Program-made: the position numbers and the translations under genes
Assembly (NCBI GenBank): GCA_018903185.1
Contig: JAHIQV010000192.1
Span: 1-6,785 of the forward strand
Reading direction: 5' to 3'
From: Gammaproteobacteria bacterium
GTDB taxonomy: Bacteria > Pseudomonadota > Gammaproteobacteria > Burkholderiales > Burkholderiaceae_C
DNA length: 6,785 nt
Shown here: positions 1 through 5,570 of the stretch, piece by piece
How the letters are laid out: each line of letters starts with the position of its first letter
How positions within the stretch are numbered: the first letter of the stretch is position 1
The notes under the pieces: model-generated
Databases searched by the model: none
The model's input: the letters and a program-made list of their open reading frames with translations, nothing else
Told to the model about the DNA's origin: nothing

Positions 1-221
1 GGCGCTACTGGGTGCCGCTCAGTTCCTTATCGACGCTGGAAGGCGGGGTGGGGGCAATCTTTGCCAGTCGGTCTGAGCCGATAGCCGGAAGTTCAGGCCC
101 TCCACCCCAACACCTCAACACCTCAACACCTCAACCATACAAGCCGGTTCCGCGGTGCCCTTGGGCCAGATCCCCCTCTGAGCGTAGATCACTCGTCCGG
201 TGCGAAATGTCTTGATCCGGG
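1..221. other. Left edge, no gene supported
   Basis: No recognisable gene lies here. One forward frame is open from base 2 to a TGA at 74-76 and could be the last 24 codons of a gene entering from the left. Another forward frame is open from base 3 to a stop at 213-215. Neither translation shows a family signature, so I cannot choose between them. The later part of the longer frame is rich in Pro, Ser and Arg, as expected of non-coding GC-rich DNA. The segment also contains a short tandem repeat, listed separately. Confidence 0.4.
109..135. repeat. Three-copy 8-base tandem repeat
   Basis: The unit AACACCTC occurs three times head to tail at 109-116, 117-124 and 125-132, followed by a partial copy (AAC). 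The copies are identical. It lies in apparently non-coding DNA. No function is visible; short perfect repeats like this usually arise by replication slippage. Confidence 0.85.
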
Positions 222-297
222 GATGCGGTGGAACCGGCTTCGCCGGGCCACTCGCATCGCCCCCTTGAGGGGGTCGCGCGCAGCGCGGCGGGGGTGG
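222..297. repeat. Extragenic hairpin-rich element, possible terminator
   Basis: Three adjacent inverted repeats are packed directly beyond the stop codon of the leftward regulator gene. The first is a long imperfect hairpin: GATGCG-GTGG (222-231) pairs with CCAC-t-CGCATC (248-258) and encloses CCGGC-TTC-GCCGG (234-246). The second is CCCCC-TTGA-GGGGG (260-273). The third is CGCGC-GCA-GCGCG (275-287), followed by a G run. From memory, similar C-run/G-run elements recur between genes in Comamonadaceae, so this is probably a dispersed extragenic repeat. Its position suggests it could end the leftward transcript, but it has no T tract in either direction, so it is not a classical intrinsic terminator. 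Confidence 0.6.
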
Positions 298-1005
298 TCA
301 ATCGAGCTCACTGCGGTTGGCCGCGTTCTGCACGTGGCACAGGGCGAGCACGGCCGCCAGTTCGGGGTCGGCGTTGAGCACGGCGCGCAGGATGGCGGCG
401 TGTTCTTCCCAGTTCTGCCGGCAGCGGTGGCGGTTGAACGGGGTGAAGAGCAGCACGGTGCGGTCGCGCAGCGAGCGCATTACGTCCTGCAGCACCGAGT
501 TGCCGGCGGCCTGGCTCAGCACGTCGTGGAACGCGTGGTTCAACTGCGCCAGGGCTTCGAGCTCGTTGGCATCGGCCAGGCGGTTGCCTTCCTCCAAGAT
601 GCGTCGCATCTTTGCGATCTGCTCGGGGTCCTTGTGGCGGGCCGCCAGTTTGGCGTTGAGCGCCTCCAGGTTGCCCCGCACCTCCACCAGTTCGAGTACC
701 TGCTCCTCGCTGAAGCGGGTGACGCTCGCGCCGCGGCGCGGTTCGATGGTGACCAGCCCCTCGGCGGCGAGGTGGCGCAGGGCCTCGCGCACCGGGATGC
801 GCGAGACGTCGAATTCGGCCGACACGCGGCCTTCGACCAGCCGGTGGCCCGGCGGCAGGCTGCCGTCCAGGATGCGCTCGCGCATCTTCTCCACCACCAA
901 CAGGGTCAGGGGTGAATGGCTGGCGCCCACGGTGGCGCCGGCACCCGCCGTCGGGTTCGGACGGCGCCCATGGGGTGTCGCGGGGCGGCGGGTGTGGTGG
1001 TCCAT
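298..1005 (-). CDS. GntR-family transcriptional regulator (FCD subfamily)
   Basis: A 235-residue DNA-binding regulator. An N-terminal winged helix-turn-helix spans about residues 33-99, with the typical core S62, F65, V67-S68-R69, P71-V72-R73-E74-A75-L76, L79, E82-G83-L84 and R90-R91-G92. An all-helical FCD effector domain covers about 103-230. Its signatures include R110-G-N-L-E, the A-F159-H160 segment, G168-N169, E201-H202 and C223-H224. FCD domains usually bind a metal and a small carboxylate through Asp/His ligands; here the usual Asp before F-H appears to be Asn (N156). The first about 30 residues are Pro/Arg/Gly-rich and look disordered. No clear ribosome site precedes this ATG. An upstream in-frame ATG at 1095 would overlap the GST gene, so I prefer 1005, but the start is uncertain. 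It is the last gene of the leftward cluster and probably a ligand-responsive repressor of its own operon and the divergent transport genes. The family is clear; the ligand is unknown. Confidence 0.93.
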   Translation of the reverse strand: MDHHTRRPATPHGRRPNPTAGAGATVGASHSPLTLLVVEKMRERILDGSLPPGHRLVEGRVSAEFDVSRIPVREALRHLAAEGLVTIEPRRGASVTRFSEEQVLELVEVRGNLEALNAKLAARHKDPEQIAKMRRILEEGNRLADANELEALAQLNHAFHDVLSQAAGNSVLQDVMRSLRDRTVLLFTPFNRHRCRQNWEEHAAILRAVLNADPELAAVLALCHVQNAANRSELD

Positions 1006-1040
1006 GTCTTGAACGGTGGGGGGTGGCAGCACCGGGGGCC

Positions 1041-1661
1041 TCACTGAAGCTGGCGCAGGGCCATGGCGCGCTGGGCGGCGGGGCGGCCCAGGCAACGCAG
1101 GTGCCAGGCCGCGGCGTGGGGGAAGTTCTCACCGCCGAGCACGGCCAGCCGCTGCAGCACGGCGGCCAGGTTCAGGTCGGCCACCGTGAAGCCGTCGGCC
1201 AGCAGATAGGGCTGTTCTTTCACCTGCTGGTCCAGCACCCGCAGGCGGGTCTGCAGTTGGGCCCGTGCGGCCTCGGCCAGCTCCGGTCGCCGCCGTTCCG
1301 GCGGCAGGAAGCTGGTGTGGTGAAACCACTGGCGGGCCAGCGGTTCGATTTCGGTCGCGGCCCAGAGCGTCCACTGCAGGATCTGCGACGGACCCGCGGC
1401 GCTCGCCGCCCACAGCCCACCCTCGGGGCGGGTGCGCGCGAGGTGCAGGGTGATGGCCAGGGACTCGAACAGCACCAGCCCGTCGTCGTCGATAGCGGGC
1501 ACGGTGCCGTTGGGGTTCATGGCGCGGAAGGCCGGCGCGTTCAGGGCCGCCGTGTCCTGGTAGTGAACGGGAATGTGTTCGTAGGGGATGCCGAGTTCTT
1601 CGGCCGCCCAGAGCGGGCGGATGGCCCGGGAAGCGGCCACGCCGTAGATTTTGAGTGTCAT
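1041..1661 (-). CDS. Glutathione S-transferase family protein
   Basis: A 206-residue cytoplasmic GST. The N-terminal thioredoxin fold (about 1-80) starts with the S11-R12-A13-x-R15 segment near the usual catalytic position. It carries N49-P-N-G-T-V-P55-A-I, with the cis-proline that contacts glutathione, and E66-S67, which normally binds the gamma-glutamyl group. The helical C-terminal domain (about 88-200) has F158-T-V-A-D162-L-N, the N-capping box that stabilises GST folds. Length is normal for the family. The open frame extends far upstream, but that part lies inside the hydrolase gene in another frame; M-T-L-K-I-Y-G is the standard GST beginning, so I start at 1661. No strong ribosome site is visible. 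The gene is 28 bases after the hydrolase stop, so expression may depend on the upstream gene. The likely role is conjugation, or glutathione-dependent isomerisation or thiol chemistry, in the same pathway. The substrate is not predictable. Confidence 0.92.
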   Translation of the reverse strand: MTLKIYGVAASRAIRPLWAAEELGIPYEHIPVHYQDTAALNAPAFRAMNPNGTVPAIDDDGLVLFESLAITLHLARTRPEGGLWAASAAGPSQILQWTLWAATEIEPLARQWFHHTSFLPPERRRPELAEAARAQLQTRLRVLDQQVKEQPYLLADGFTVADLNLAAVLQRLAVLGGENFPHAAAWHLRCLGRPAAQRAMALRQLQ

Positions 1662-1689
1662 GGTCAGGTGCGTTGGGGAGATGGGGGAT

Positions 1690-3162
1690 TCAGACGGCCA
1701 GCGCCATGCCGTCCTTGCGTGGGTCCGAACCACCGATGAGGCGGCCGGCCGGATCGCGCAGCACCACCTGGGCGCCGCCGAAGTCGCTGCGCCCGCCGAG
1801 TTCGCCCAGGCCTTGCGGCTCGTGGTAACCCGCGGCGCGCAAGGCGGCGGCCACCTCGGGCGGGGTGCCGGCTTCCAGCGCCAGGGCGCGGTCGGCCTCC
1901 AGGCGCCAGCGCGGGGCATCGATCGCGGCCTGCAGGGGCTGGCCCCAGGCCGCCAGTCGGGTGATCAACTGCACATGGCCTTGCGGCTGCATTGCGCCGC
2001 CGACCACGCCGAGGCCGGCGTGGAAGGCGCCGTCTTTCAGCACCGCCGCCGGCACCACCGTGTGGTACGGGCGTTTGCCCGGGCCGGGGCCGTTGATGTG
2101 GCCGGGCTGCGAAAAACCGAAGCCGCGGTTCTGCAGCACGAAGCCGCAGCCCGGCGCAGCGATGCCCGAGCCGAAGCGTTTGAAGATGCTGCTCATCAGC
2201 GTCACGGCCAGCCCGCTGTCGTCGACCACCACGGTGCAGACCGTGTTGCCCGCGGGGTCGGCCACGGTTTCTTTCGCGTGCTGCATGGCGCGGCCCATGT
2301 GTTCGACCATGGCGACCGTGGTGGCCGGGTCGGCCGGGTCCAGCGACAGCGCGTCCAGGGCCTGCAGCGCGTGCAGCACGGCGATGCCGTGGGTGTTGGG
2401 TGGGCATTCCAGCACCGTCAGGCCGCGGAAGCGGGCGCTGGCGGGGGGCGCGAAGTGGCCGCTGTGGCTGGCAAAGTCCGCCCGCGCCAGCGCACCGCCG
2501 CGTTGCTGCACGGCGCGTTCGGCGGCCACGGCGGGCGTGTCCAGGTAGAAGGCGTCGGGGCCTTCGTTGGCAATGGCTTCCAGCACCGCGGCCAGTTCCG
2601 GGTTGACGAAGGTCTCGCCGGCGCGGGGCAGGTCGTCGGCCCGGTAGAGGGTGGCGCTGACGGGGTCCAGGCGCAGCACCGGCTCGAACAGCGCCCATTC
2701 GCGCGCCGCGACGGGTGCGACGGGGAAGCCCTCGCGCGCGGTCTGGATCGCGGCCTGGAACAGGCGCTGCCAGGGCAGGCGGCCAAAGCGGCTGTGCAGG
2801 TCGTGCCAGCCACGCACCACGCCGGGCACCGTGACCGAGAACACGTGCCGCTCGGGAATGCGCCGGCCTGGCAGGCGGTCCAGCGCGTCGAGGGAGAACT
2901 GGGCCGGCGCGCGGCCGGTGCCGTTGTAGCTCAGCGGGGCCTCGCCGGGCGGAACCACCATCGCCAGCACGTCGCCGCCGATGCCGGTGGCCATGGGTTC
3001 GACCACGCCCAGCACGGCGTCTGCCGCGATCGCGGCGTCGATCGCACTGCCGCCTTCGCGCAGCATGCGGGCCGCAGCCTGGGCGGCCAGCGGGTGGCCG
3101 GTGGCCACCATGCGGCTGTTGCCCACCACGCCCCAGGGGTTGTCTTGGGAAATCGGTTCCAT
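1690..3162 (-). CDS. Gamma-glutamyltransferase-family amidohydrolase (Ntn hydrolase)
   Basis: A 490-residue proenzyme of the gamma-glutamyltranspeptidase family, expected to self-cleave into a large and a small subunit with a new N-terminal Thr as nucleophile. Visible family blocks are G38-S-A-I-D-A-A, G60-I-G-G-D64, N80-G-T-G-R-A-P86, the cleavage site N306/T307-V-C-T-V-V-V-D314, F330-G-S-G333, Q344-N-R, K363-R-P-Y-H-T368 and G388-G389 followed by M-Q-P-Q-G-H. The Ser-Ser pair and Asp that bind glutamate in true GGT are replaced (H367-T368, and no Asp after Q344-N-R). This resembles the YwrD/oxamate-amidohydrolase-like branch rather than E. coli Ggt. No signal peptide is present, so it is probably cytoplasmic. 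The small subunit (184 residues) is normal, but the large subunit looks short just before the cleavage site. The start at 3162 has AGGA about 9 bases upstream; an ATG 57 bases earlier lacks such a site. It is the first gene of the leftward operon. Confidence 0.9.
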   Translation of the reverse strand: MEPISQDNPWGVVGNSRMVATGHPLAAQAAARMLREGGSAIDAAIAADAVLGVVEPMATGIGGDVLAMVVPPGEAPLSYNGTGRAPAQFSLDALDRLPGRRIPERHVFSVTVPGVVRGWHDLHSRFGRLPWQRLFQAAIQTAREGFPVAPVAAREWALFEPVLRLDPVSATLYRADDLPRAGETFVNPELAAVLEAIANEGPDAFYLDTPAVAAERAVQQRGGALARADFASHSGHFAPPASARFRGLTVLECPPNTHGIAVLHALQALDALSLDPADPATTVAMVEHMGRAMQHAKETVADPAGNTVCTVVVDDSGLAVTLMSSIFKRFGSGIAAPGCGFVLQNRGFGFSQPGHINGPGPGKRPYHTVVPAAVLKDGAFHAGLGVVGGAMQPQGHVQLITRLAAWGQPLQAAIDAPRWRLEADRALALEAGTPPEVAAALRAAGYHEPQGLGELGGRSDFGGAQVVLRDPAGRLIGGSDPRKDGMALAV

Positions 3163-3244
3163 CGCGGGTATTCCTATAAGTAGGGCGGGTAGGGCGCGAG
3201 CCCTGGGCATGGGTGCCACCGGCGCCCATATCCTGAACGTTAAT

Positions 3245-3258
3245 TGTATACAGTATGC
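3245..3258 (-). promoter_or_regulatory. Putative GntR operator, hydrolase-operon side
   Basis: The segment contains the palindrome TGTATACA (3245-3252). Read leftward, 3258-3246 is GCATACTGTATAC, identical over 13 bases to a site at 3583-3595 on the other strand. It overlaps the predicted -10 of the leftward promoter, where a bound repressor would block RNA polymerase. FCD-type GntR regulators commonly bind short AT-centred palindromes, and the only regulator in the window is such a protein. Binding is inferred. Confidence 0.6.
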
Positions 3259-3281
3259 CGAATAGGCGCAACAGAGGTCAA
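3252..3281 (-). promoter_or_regulatory. Putative sigma70 promoter for hydrolase-GST-regulator operon
   Basis: Read leftward, TTGACC (3281-3276) matches the -35 consensus at 5 of 6 bases. It is followed after 18 bases by CATACT (3257-3252), matching the -10 at 4 of 6. The predicted transcript would start near 3245, giving a leader of about 80 bases before the hydrolase ATG. The -10 lies inside the putative GntR operator. Confidence 0.55.
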
Positions 3282-3556
3282 AAAATGGCGATGCGGGTGG
3301 TTTGGGGTCCGGTAGGCCTGGCCCGGGACGTGCTCAGGAGCGGTTGTGACCCCGGATGGCACTGGTCAATGTCTGGTCCGGGTGCTCAGGCTGTAGCGGT
3401 TCATGAGGATTCGGGCAGTTTCTCTTGCCAGGGGTTGCTTTCGCCACCGTTCCTCTGAAATGTTGACCCGGTCCGGTGGCGCAGGTGTGAGGCTGCTTGC
3501 CGTCAGGACAGTGCGCTGTGCGAGGCCCGACGGGCCTTGCGCAGCGCCGCCTAACA
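3282..3556. other. Left part of intergenic control region, no gene seen
   Basis: Open frames here are short and overlapping, and their translations show no family features. One compact inverted repeat is present: AGGCCC-GAC-GGGCCT at 3523-3537, able to form a 6-base-pair hairpin. A second, ACAG-TGCG-CTGT, lies at 3508-3519. Neither is followed by a T tract. Their role is unknown; they could separate the two divergent control zones. Confidence 0.4.
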
Positions 3557-3558
3557 TT

Positions 3559-3566
3559 GGTATACC
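3559..3566. promoter_or_regulatory. Putative GntR operator (GGTATACC)
   Basis: This is a perfect 8-base palindrome with the same GTATAC core as the other sites. It lies just upstream of the -24 element of the sigma54-like promoter and 30 bases (about three helical turns) from the GTATAC at 3590-3595. Two repressor dimers could therefore sit on the same face of the DNA around that promoter. Binding is inferred from motif recurrence. Confidence 0.5.
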
Positions 3567-3569
3567 GGC

Positions 3570-3585
3570 TGGCACGGCATATGCA
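3570..3585 (+). promoter_or_regulatory. Near-consensus sigma54 promoter toward permease
   Basis: TGGCACGGCATATGCA fits the sigma54 consensus TGGCACG-N4-TTGCW with one mismatch (ATGC for TTGC). The invariant GG (3571-3572) and GC (3583-3584) are separated by exactly 10 bases. Transcription would begin near 3596, giving a leader of about 365 bases before the permease ATG. The -12 element overlaps the GCATACTGTATAC operator. Sigma54 promoters need an ATP-dependent activator such as NtrC, and an NtrC-like site lies nearby, though downstream of the start. Confidence 0.5.
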
Positions 3586-3596
3586 TACTGTATACG
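3583..3596 (+). promoter_or_regulatory. Putative GntR operator, permease side
   Basis: GCATACTGTATAC (3583-3595) is the exact reverse complement of 3246-3258, 340 bases away on the hydrolase side. It covers the -12 of the sigma54-like promoter and runs toward the predicted start site, a natural place for repression. The recurrence of the same 13 bases at promoters facing opposite ways is the main evidence that one regulator controls both. Confidence 0.6.
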
Positions 3597-3611
3597 TAGA
3601 GGAAAAATAGG

Positions 3612-3659
3612 ATGGTAAATCGCATCAAAATGCACTTGATTGGTGCAATTTGCCTTTAA
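3612..3659 (+). CDS. Possible 15-residue leader peptide
   Basis: A short reading frame, MVNRIKMHLIGAICL, begins at an ATG preceded by AGAGGA (3598-3603) with 8 bases of spacing, a better ribosome site than that of the permease itself. It would be the first translated frame on a transcript from the sigma54-like promoter. It is basic at the start and hydrophobic at the end. It contains the NtrC-like site within its DNA. No comparison is available, and a frame this short may be chance, so the call is tentative. Confidence 0.2.
   Translation: MVNRIKMHLIGAICL
3631..3647. promoter_or_regulatory. NtrC-like enhancer site
   Basis: TGCACT-TGATT-GGTGCA matches the NtrC consensus TGCACC-N5-GGTGCA at 11 of 12 defined bases, and the one difference (T for C) is common in known sites. 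NtrC is the nitrogen-limitation activator of sigma54 promoters. The site lies about 35 bases downstream of the predicted start of the 3570-3585 promoter and about 240 bases upstream of that of the 3858-3873 candidate. A second NtrC site, often present, was not seen. Confidence 0.55.
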
Positions 3660-3713
3660 AAAATGCCCAAAAAAGAGGCCGAAGAATCAGGGTAAGCACC
3701 AAGAAGATGTATT

Positions 3714-3730
3714 TGGTATGTTGTATACCA
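3714..3730. promoter_or_regulatory. Putative GntR operator (TGGTAT-N5-ATACCA)
   Basis: A perfect inverted repeat: TGGTAT (3714-3719), five bases, ATACCA (3725-3730). It also contains a GTATAC core at 3723-3728, like the other three sites. It lies in the AT-rich leader between the two sigma54 candidates. It may be an auxiliary operator for looping or for a roadblock. Binding is inferred. Confidence 0.45.
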
Positions 3731-3745
3731 TCTAGCACCACGAAT

Positions 3746-3832
3746 CGAACCGTTGTTCGGTCTTCCGTTGCCACCGCGGTGCAACGGGCGGTCAGACCCC
3801 GGAACGGCGCGTCTTGCTTCCACAAGGGGAAG
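3746..3832 (+). other. Cluster of three hairpins in permease leader
   Basis: Three successive inverted repeats occur in the leader DNA: CGAAC-CGTT-GTTCG (3746-3759); CCGTTG with CAACGG (3765-3770 and 3782-3787), enclosing CACC/GGTG with a single bulged C; and CTTCC with GGAAG (3817-3821 and 3828-3832). They would fold in an RNA started at 3596. I do not recognise a known riboswitch or other named RNA, and no T tract follows. They may influence mRNA stability or translation. Confidence 0.35.
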
Positions 3833-3857
3833 TGCCAGCCTGAATTGTTCAACCAGA

Positions 3858-3873
3858 AGGCACGGTGCTGGCG
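3858..3873 (+). promoter_or_regulatory. Second, weaker sigma54 promoter candidate
   Basis: AGGCACGGTGCTGGCG has the invariant GG (3859-3860) and GC (3871-3872) 10 bases apart and a full GGCACG box, but TGGC for TTGC and no A/T after it. Transcription would start near 3884, about 78 bases before the permease ATG. The NtrC-like site lies upstream of it, as is usual. In GC-rich DNA this quality of match can be chance. Confidence 0.3.
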
Positions 3874-3919
3874 TGACAGCCGGCCGTGATTTGCGTCAGT
3901 CGTCTCTAGCCAACCCAGT

Positions 3920-3936
3920 CCCGACCCCGAGTCGGG
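3920..3936 (+). other. Hairpin just upstream of permease start
   Basis: CCCGAC (3920-3925), loop CCCGA, GTCGGG (3931-3936) forms a perfect 6-base-pair stem ending 25 bases before the permease ATG. The permease has only a weak ribosome site (AAGA about 8 bases upstream), so structure here could affect translation. A terminator is unlikely because no T run follows. Confidence 0.35.
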
Positions 3937-3961
3937 TGTTCAACCCCACAAGATATTTGAC

Positions 3962-5491
3962 ATGGACTCAACCGTAACCCTCACAGCGGCGCACTGGATG
4001 TACCTGATCGGCGTGGTCTGCATCATCGTGACCATGATGTTCCGGGCCAACGTGCTCGTGCCTTCCATCATCGCCACCTTTCTGGTGGTCTTCGCCTGGA
4101 CCGGCAACCCCCTGGATGCTGTCGGCAGCATCTTTGGCGCCAGCTTCGTGGCCGCCAAGGAGCTGTTCAACATCTTCCTGGTCATTGCCCTGATGACCGC
4201 ATTGCTCAACTCGCTCAAGGCGCTCAAGTCGGACATCCTGATGGTCAGGCCGTTCCGGGTCCTGATGAAAAACGGGGTCGTGTCCTACCTGATCCTTGCC
4301 GCCGTCACCTACCTGATCTCGATGTTCTTCTGGCCCACGCCAGCGGTGCCACTGGTCTGTGCGGTGCTGCTGCCGGCGGCCATCGCGGCCGGTCTGCCGC
4401 CGCTGGTGGGCGCGGCCGCCATCGCCATCGCCGGTCAGGGCATGGCGCTGTCGTCCGACTACGTGATCGGTGTCGCCCCTGGCATCAGTGCCAAGGCCGC
4501 CAACGCCGTGGCCGCGCTGGTCGCGGACCGTGCGCTGGTGCTGTCGGTGATCACCGGTCTGGTGGCGCTGACCCTGGTCTTCGTCTTCCACCGCAAGACT
4601 TTCAAGGTGGCCAGCCCGGTCTTGCTGGAGAAATGGCAGGCGTTGGGCCAGCAAGGCGAATCGGAATACGAACACGAAGGCTCGTCGCACAAGGCTGAAA
4701 TCGCCAAGGGCACCAGCCGCGAAGAGCAGCCGGTCACCGGCCAGGACCTGCGCCGCGAGATCGCCAGCGTGGACCAGAGTCGCCAGAAGTGGTCCAAGGT
4801 GTTCGCCGTGCTCACGCCCCTGGTGTTCCTGGTCATCATCACCATCATGGCGCTGCCCAAGCTCGGCATCCCGCTGCAGGACCTGAAGGGCGGGGCCGGT
4901 GCGTCCCTGGTCGGTGGTGCCGCTGCGTTGCTGATGCTGTTCGCCACCCTGGCGTACCACGGGCCGAAGGCCATGCTGGAAGAAAGCGCCAACCACATCA
5001 CCGAAGGCTTCGTGTTCGCCTTCCGGGCCATGGGCTCGGTGCTGCCGATCGCCGGCTTCTTCTTCCTCGGTAACAGCGAAACCGCCTCGGCCATCCTAGG
5101 CATGTCCGCCAACCAGACGCCCAGCCTGCTGTTCGATCTGGTGCGCGGTGCCCAGGACTGGTTGCCGCACAGCAAGCTGTTCGTGTCCTTCGGTCTGCTG
5201 ATCGTCGGCATGATCACCGGCGTGGACGGCTCGGGCTTCTCCGGCCTGCCGCTGACCGGCGCACTGGCCGGTGCCATGGCCCCGGTCTCGGGCATGGAAG
5301 GCGCCACGCTCGCGGCCATCGGCCAAATGGGCGCCATCTGGACCGGCGGCGGCACCCTGATCGCCTGGTCCTCGCTGATCGCGGTTGCTGGCTTCGCCCG
5401 CGTCTCCGTGCTCGATCTGGTCCGCGTGCTGACGCCTCCGGTGCTCATCGGCCTGGCCATCTCCACCACGTCAGCCGTCCTCTTCTTCTGA
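3962..5491 (+). CDS. Polytopic inner-membrane permease, substrate unknown
   Basis: A 509-residue integral membrane protein with about 12-14 hydrophobic segments, near residues 12-27, 31-46, 66-85, 106-124, 127-144, 148-165, 190-209, 279-297, 312-330, 348-370, 404-420, 428-445, 450-475 and 486-506. A polar, charged loop (about 211-278) divides it into two halves, an architecture common in the ion-transporter superfamily of organic-anion and sodium-coupled carriers. Breaks in the helices rich in Gly, Pro and Ser (W124-P-T-P-A-V-P, the V421-D-G-S-G-F-S-G-L-P block, and T461-G-G-G-T) are likely substrate or ion sites. I do not recognise the exact family, so no substrate is assigned. The ATG at 3962 is the first plausible start, though its ribosome site is weak. 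The porin follows 79 bases later, consistent with joint uptake across both membranes. Expression is probably under the long upstream control region. Confidence 0.85.
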   Translation: MDSTVTLTAAHWMYLIGVVCIIVTMMFRANVLVPSIIATFLVVFAWTGNPLDAVGSIFGASFVAAKELFNIFLVIALMTALLNSLKALKSDILMVRPFRVLMKNGVVSYLILAAVTYLISMFFWPTPAVPLVCAVLLPAAIAAGLPPLVGAAAIAIAGQGMALSSDYVIGVAPGISAKAANAVAALVADRALVLSVITGLVALTLVFVFHRKTFKVASPVLLEKWQALGQQGESEYEHEGSSHKAEIAKGTSREEQPVTGQDLRREIASVDQSRQKWSKVFAVLTPLVFLVIITIMALPKLGIPLQDLKGGAGASLVGGAAALLMLFATLAYHGPKAMLEESANHITEGFVFAFRAMGSVLPIAGFFFLGNSETASAILGMSANQTPSLLFDLVRGAQDWLPHSKLFVSFGLLIVGMITGVDGSGFSGLPLTGALAGAMAPVSGMEGATLAAIGQMGAIWTGGGTLIAWSSLIAVAGFARVSVLDLVRVLTPPVLIGLAISTTSAVLFF

Positions 5492-5510
5492 TTTCCCCGT
5501 TGATTGCACA

Positions 5511-5549
5511 GGGCCCGCAGCCGCGGGTCCGGCAGTGTCTTGTTTGTTC
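5511..5549 (+). terminator. Hairpin with T-rich tail between permease and porin
   Basis: GGGCCCGC (5511-5518), loop AGCC, GCGGGTCC (5523-5530) makes an 8-base-pair stem with one G-U pair. It is followed by a T-rich stretch at 5537-5549. This resembles a weak intrinsic terminator or attenuator, which could let the permease and porin be expressed at different levels. It could also be an mRNA processing or stability element. Confidence 0.45.
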
Positions 5550-5570
5550 AATCCTCAAATGGAGTTTTTC

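Noticed and set aside
223..1012. Forward open frames over the GntR gene
   Set aside because: They lie antisense to an intact winged-helix/FCD regulator and show no recognisable domain.
1651..3183. 510-codon forward open frame and a 535-codon leftward frame (1664-3271) over the hydrolase gene
   Set aside because: Both translations are Arg/Gly/His/Ala-rich with no family features; they are shadows of the GGT-family gene in GC-rich DNA.
3319..3334. Further sigma54-like match TGGCCCGGGACGTGCT
   Set aside because: It has the GG-N10-GC spacing but mismatches both boxes (GGCCCG, GTGC) and sits in GC-rich DNA where such matches are expected by chance, far from any gene start.
3347..3368. TGACC ... 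GGTCA inverted repeat
   Set aside because: Only 5-base arms with a 12-base gap and no second copy or promoter context; easily chance.
3366..3635. 89-codon leftward and 71-codon forward frames (3403-3618) in the intergenic region
   Set aside because: No ribosome site or domain signature, and they run across the promoter and operator motifs.
3968..4996. 342-codon leftward frame and a 336-codon leftward frame (4459-5469) opposite the permease
   Set aside because: Composition is that of antisense GC-rich DNA (Gln/His/Asp/Gly-rich, or Pro/Ser/Thr-rich) and the permease frame is strongly membrane-like.
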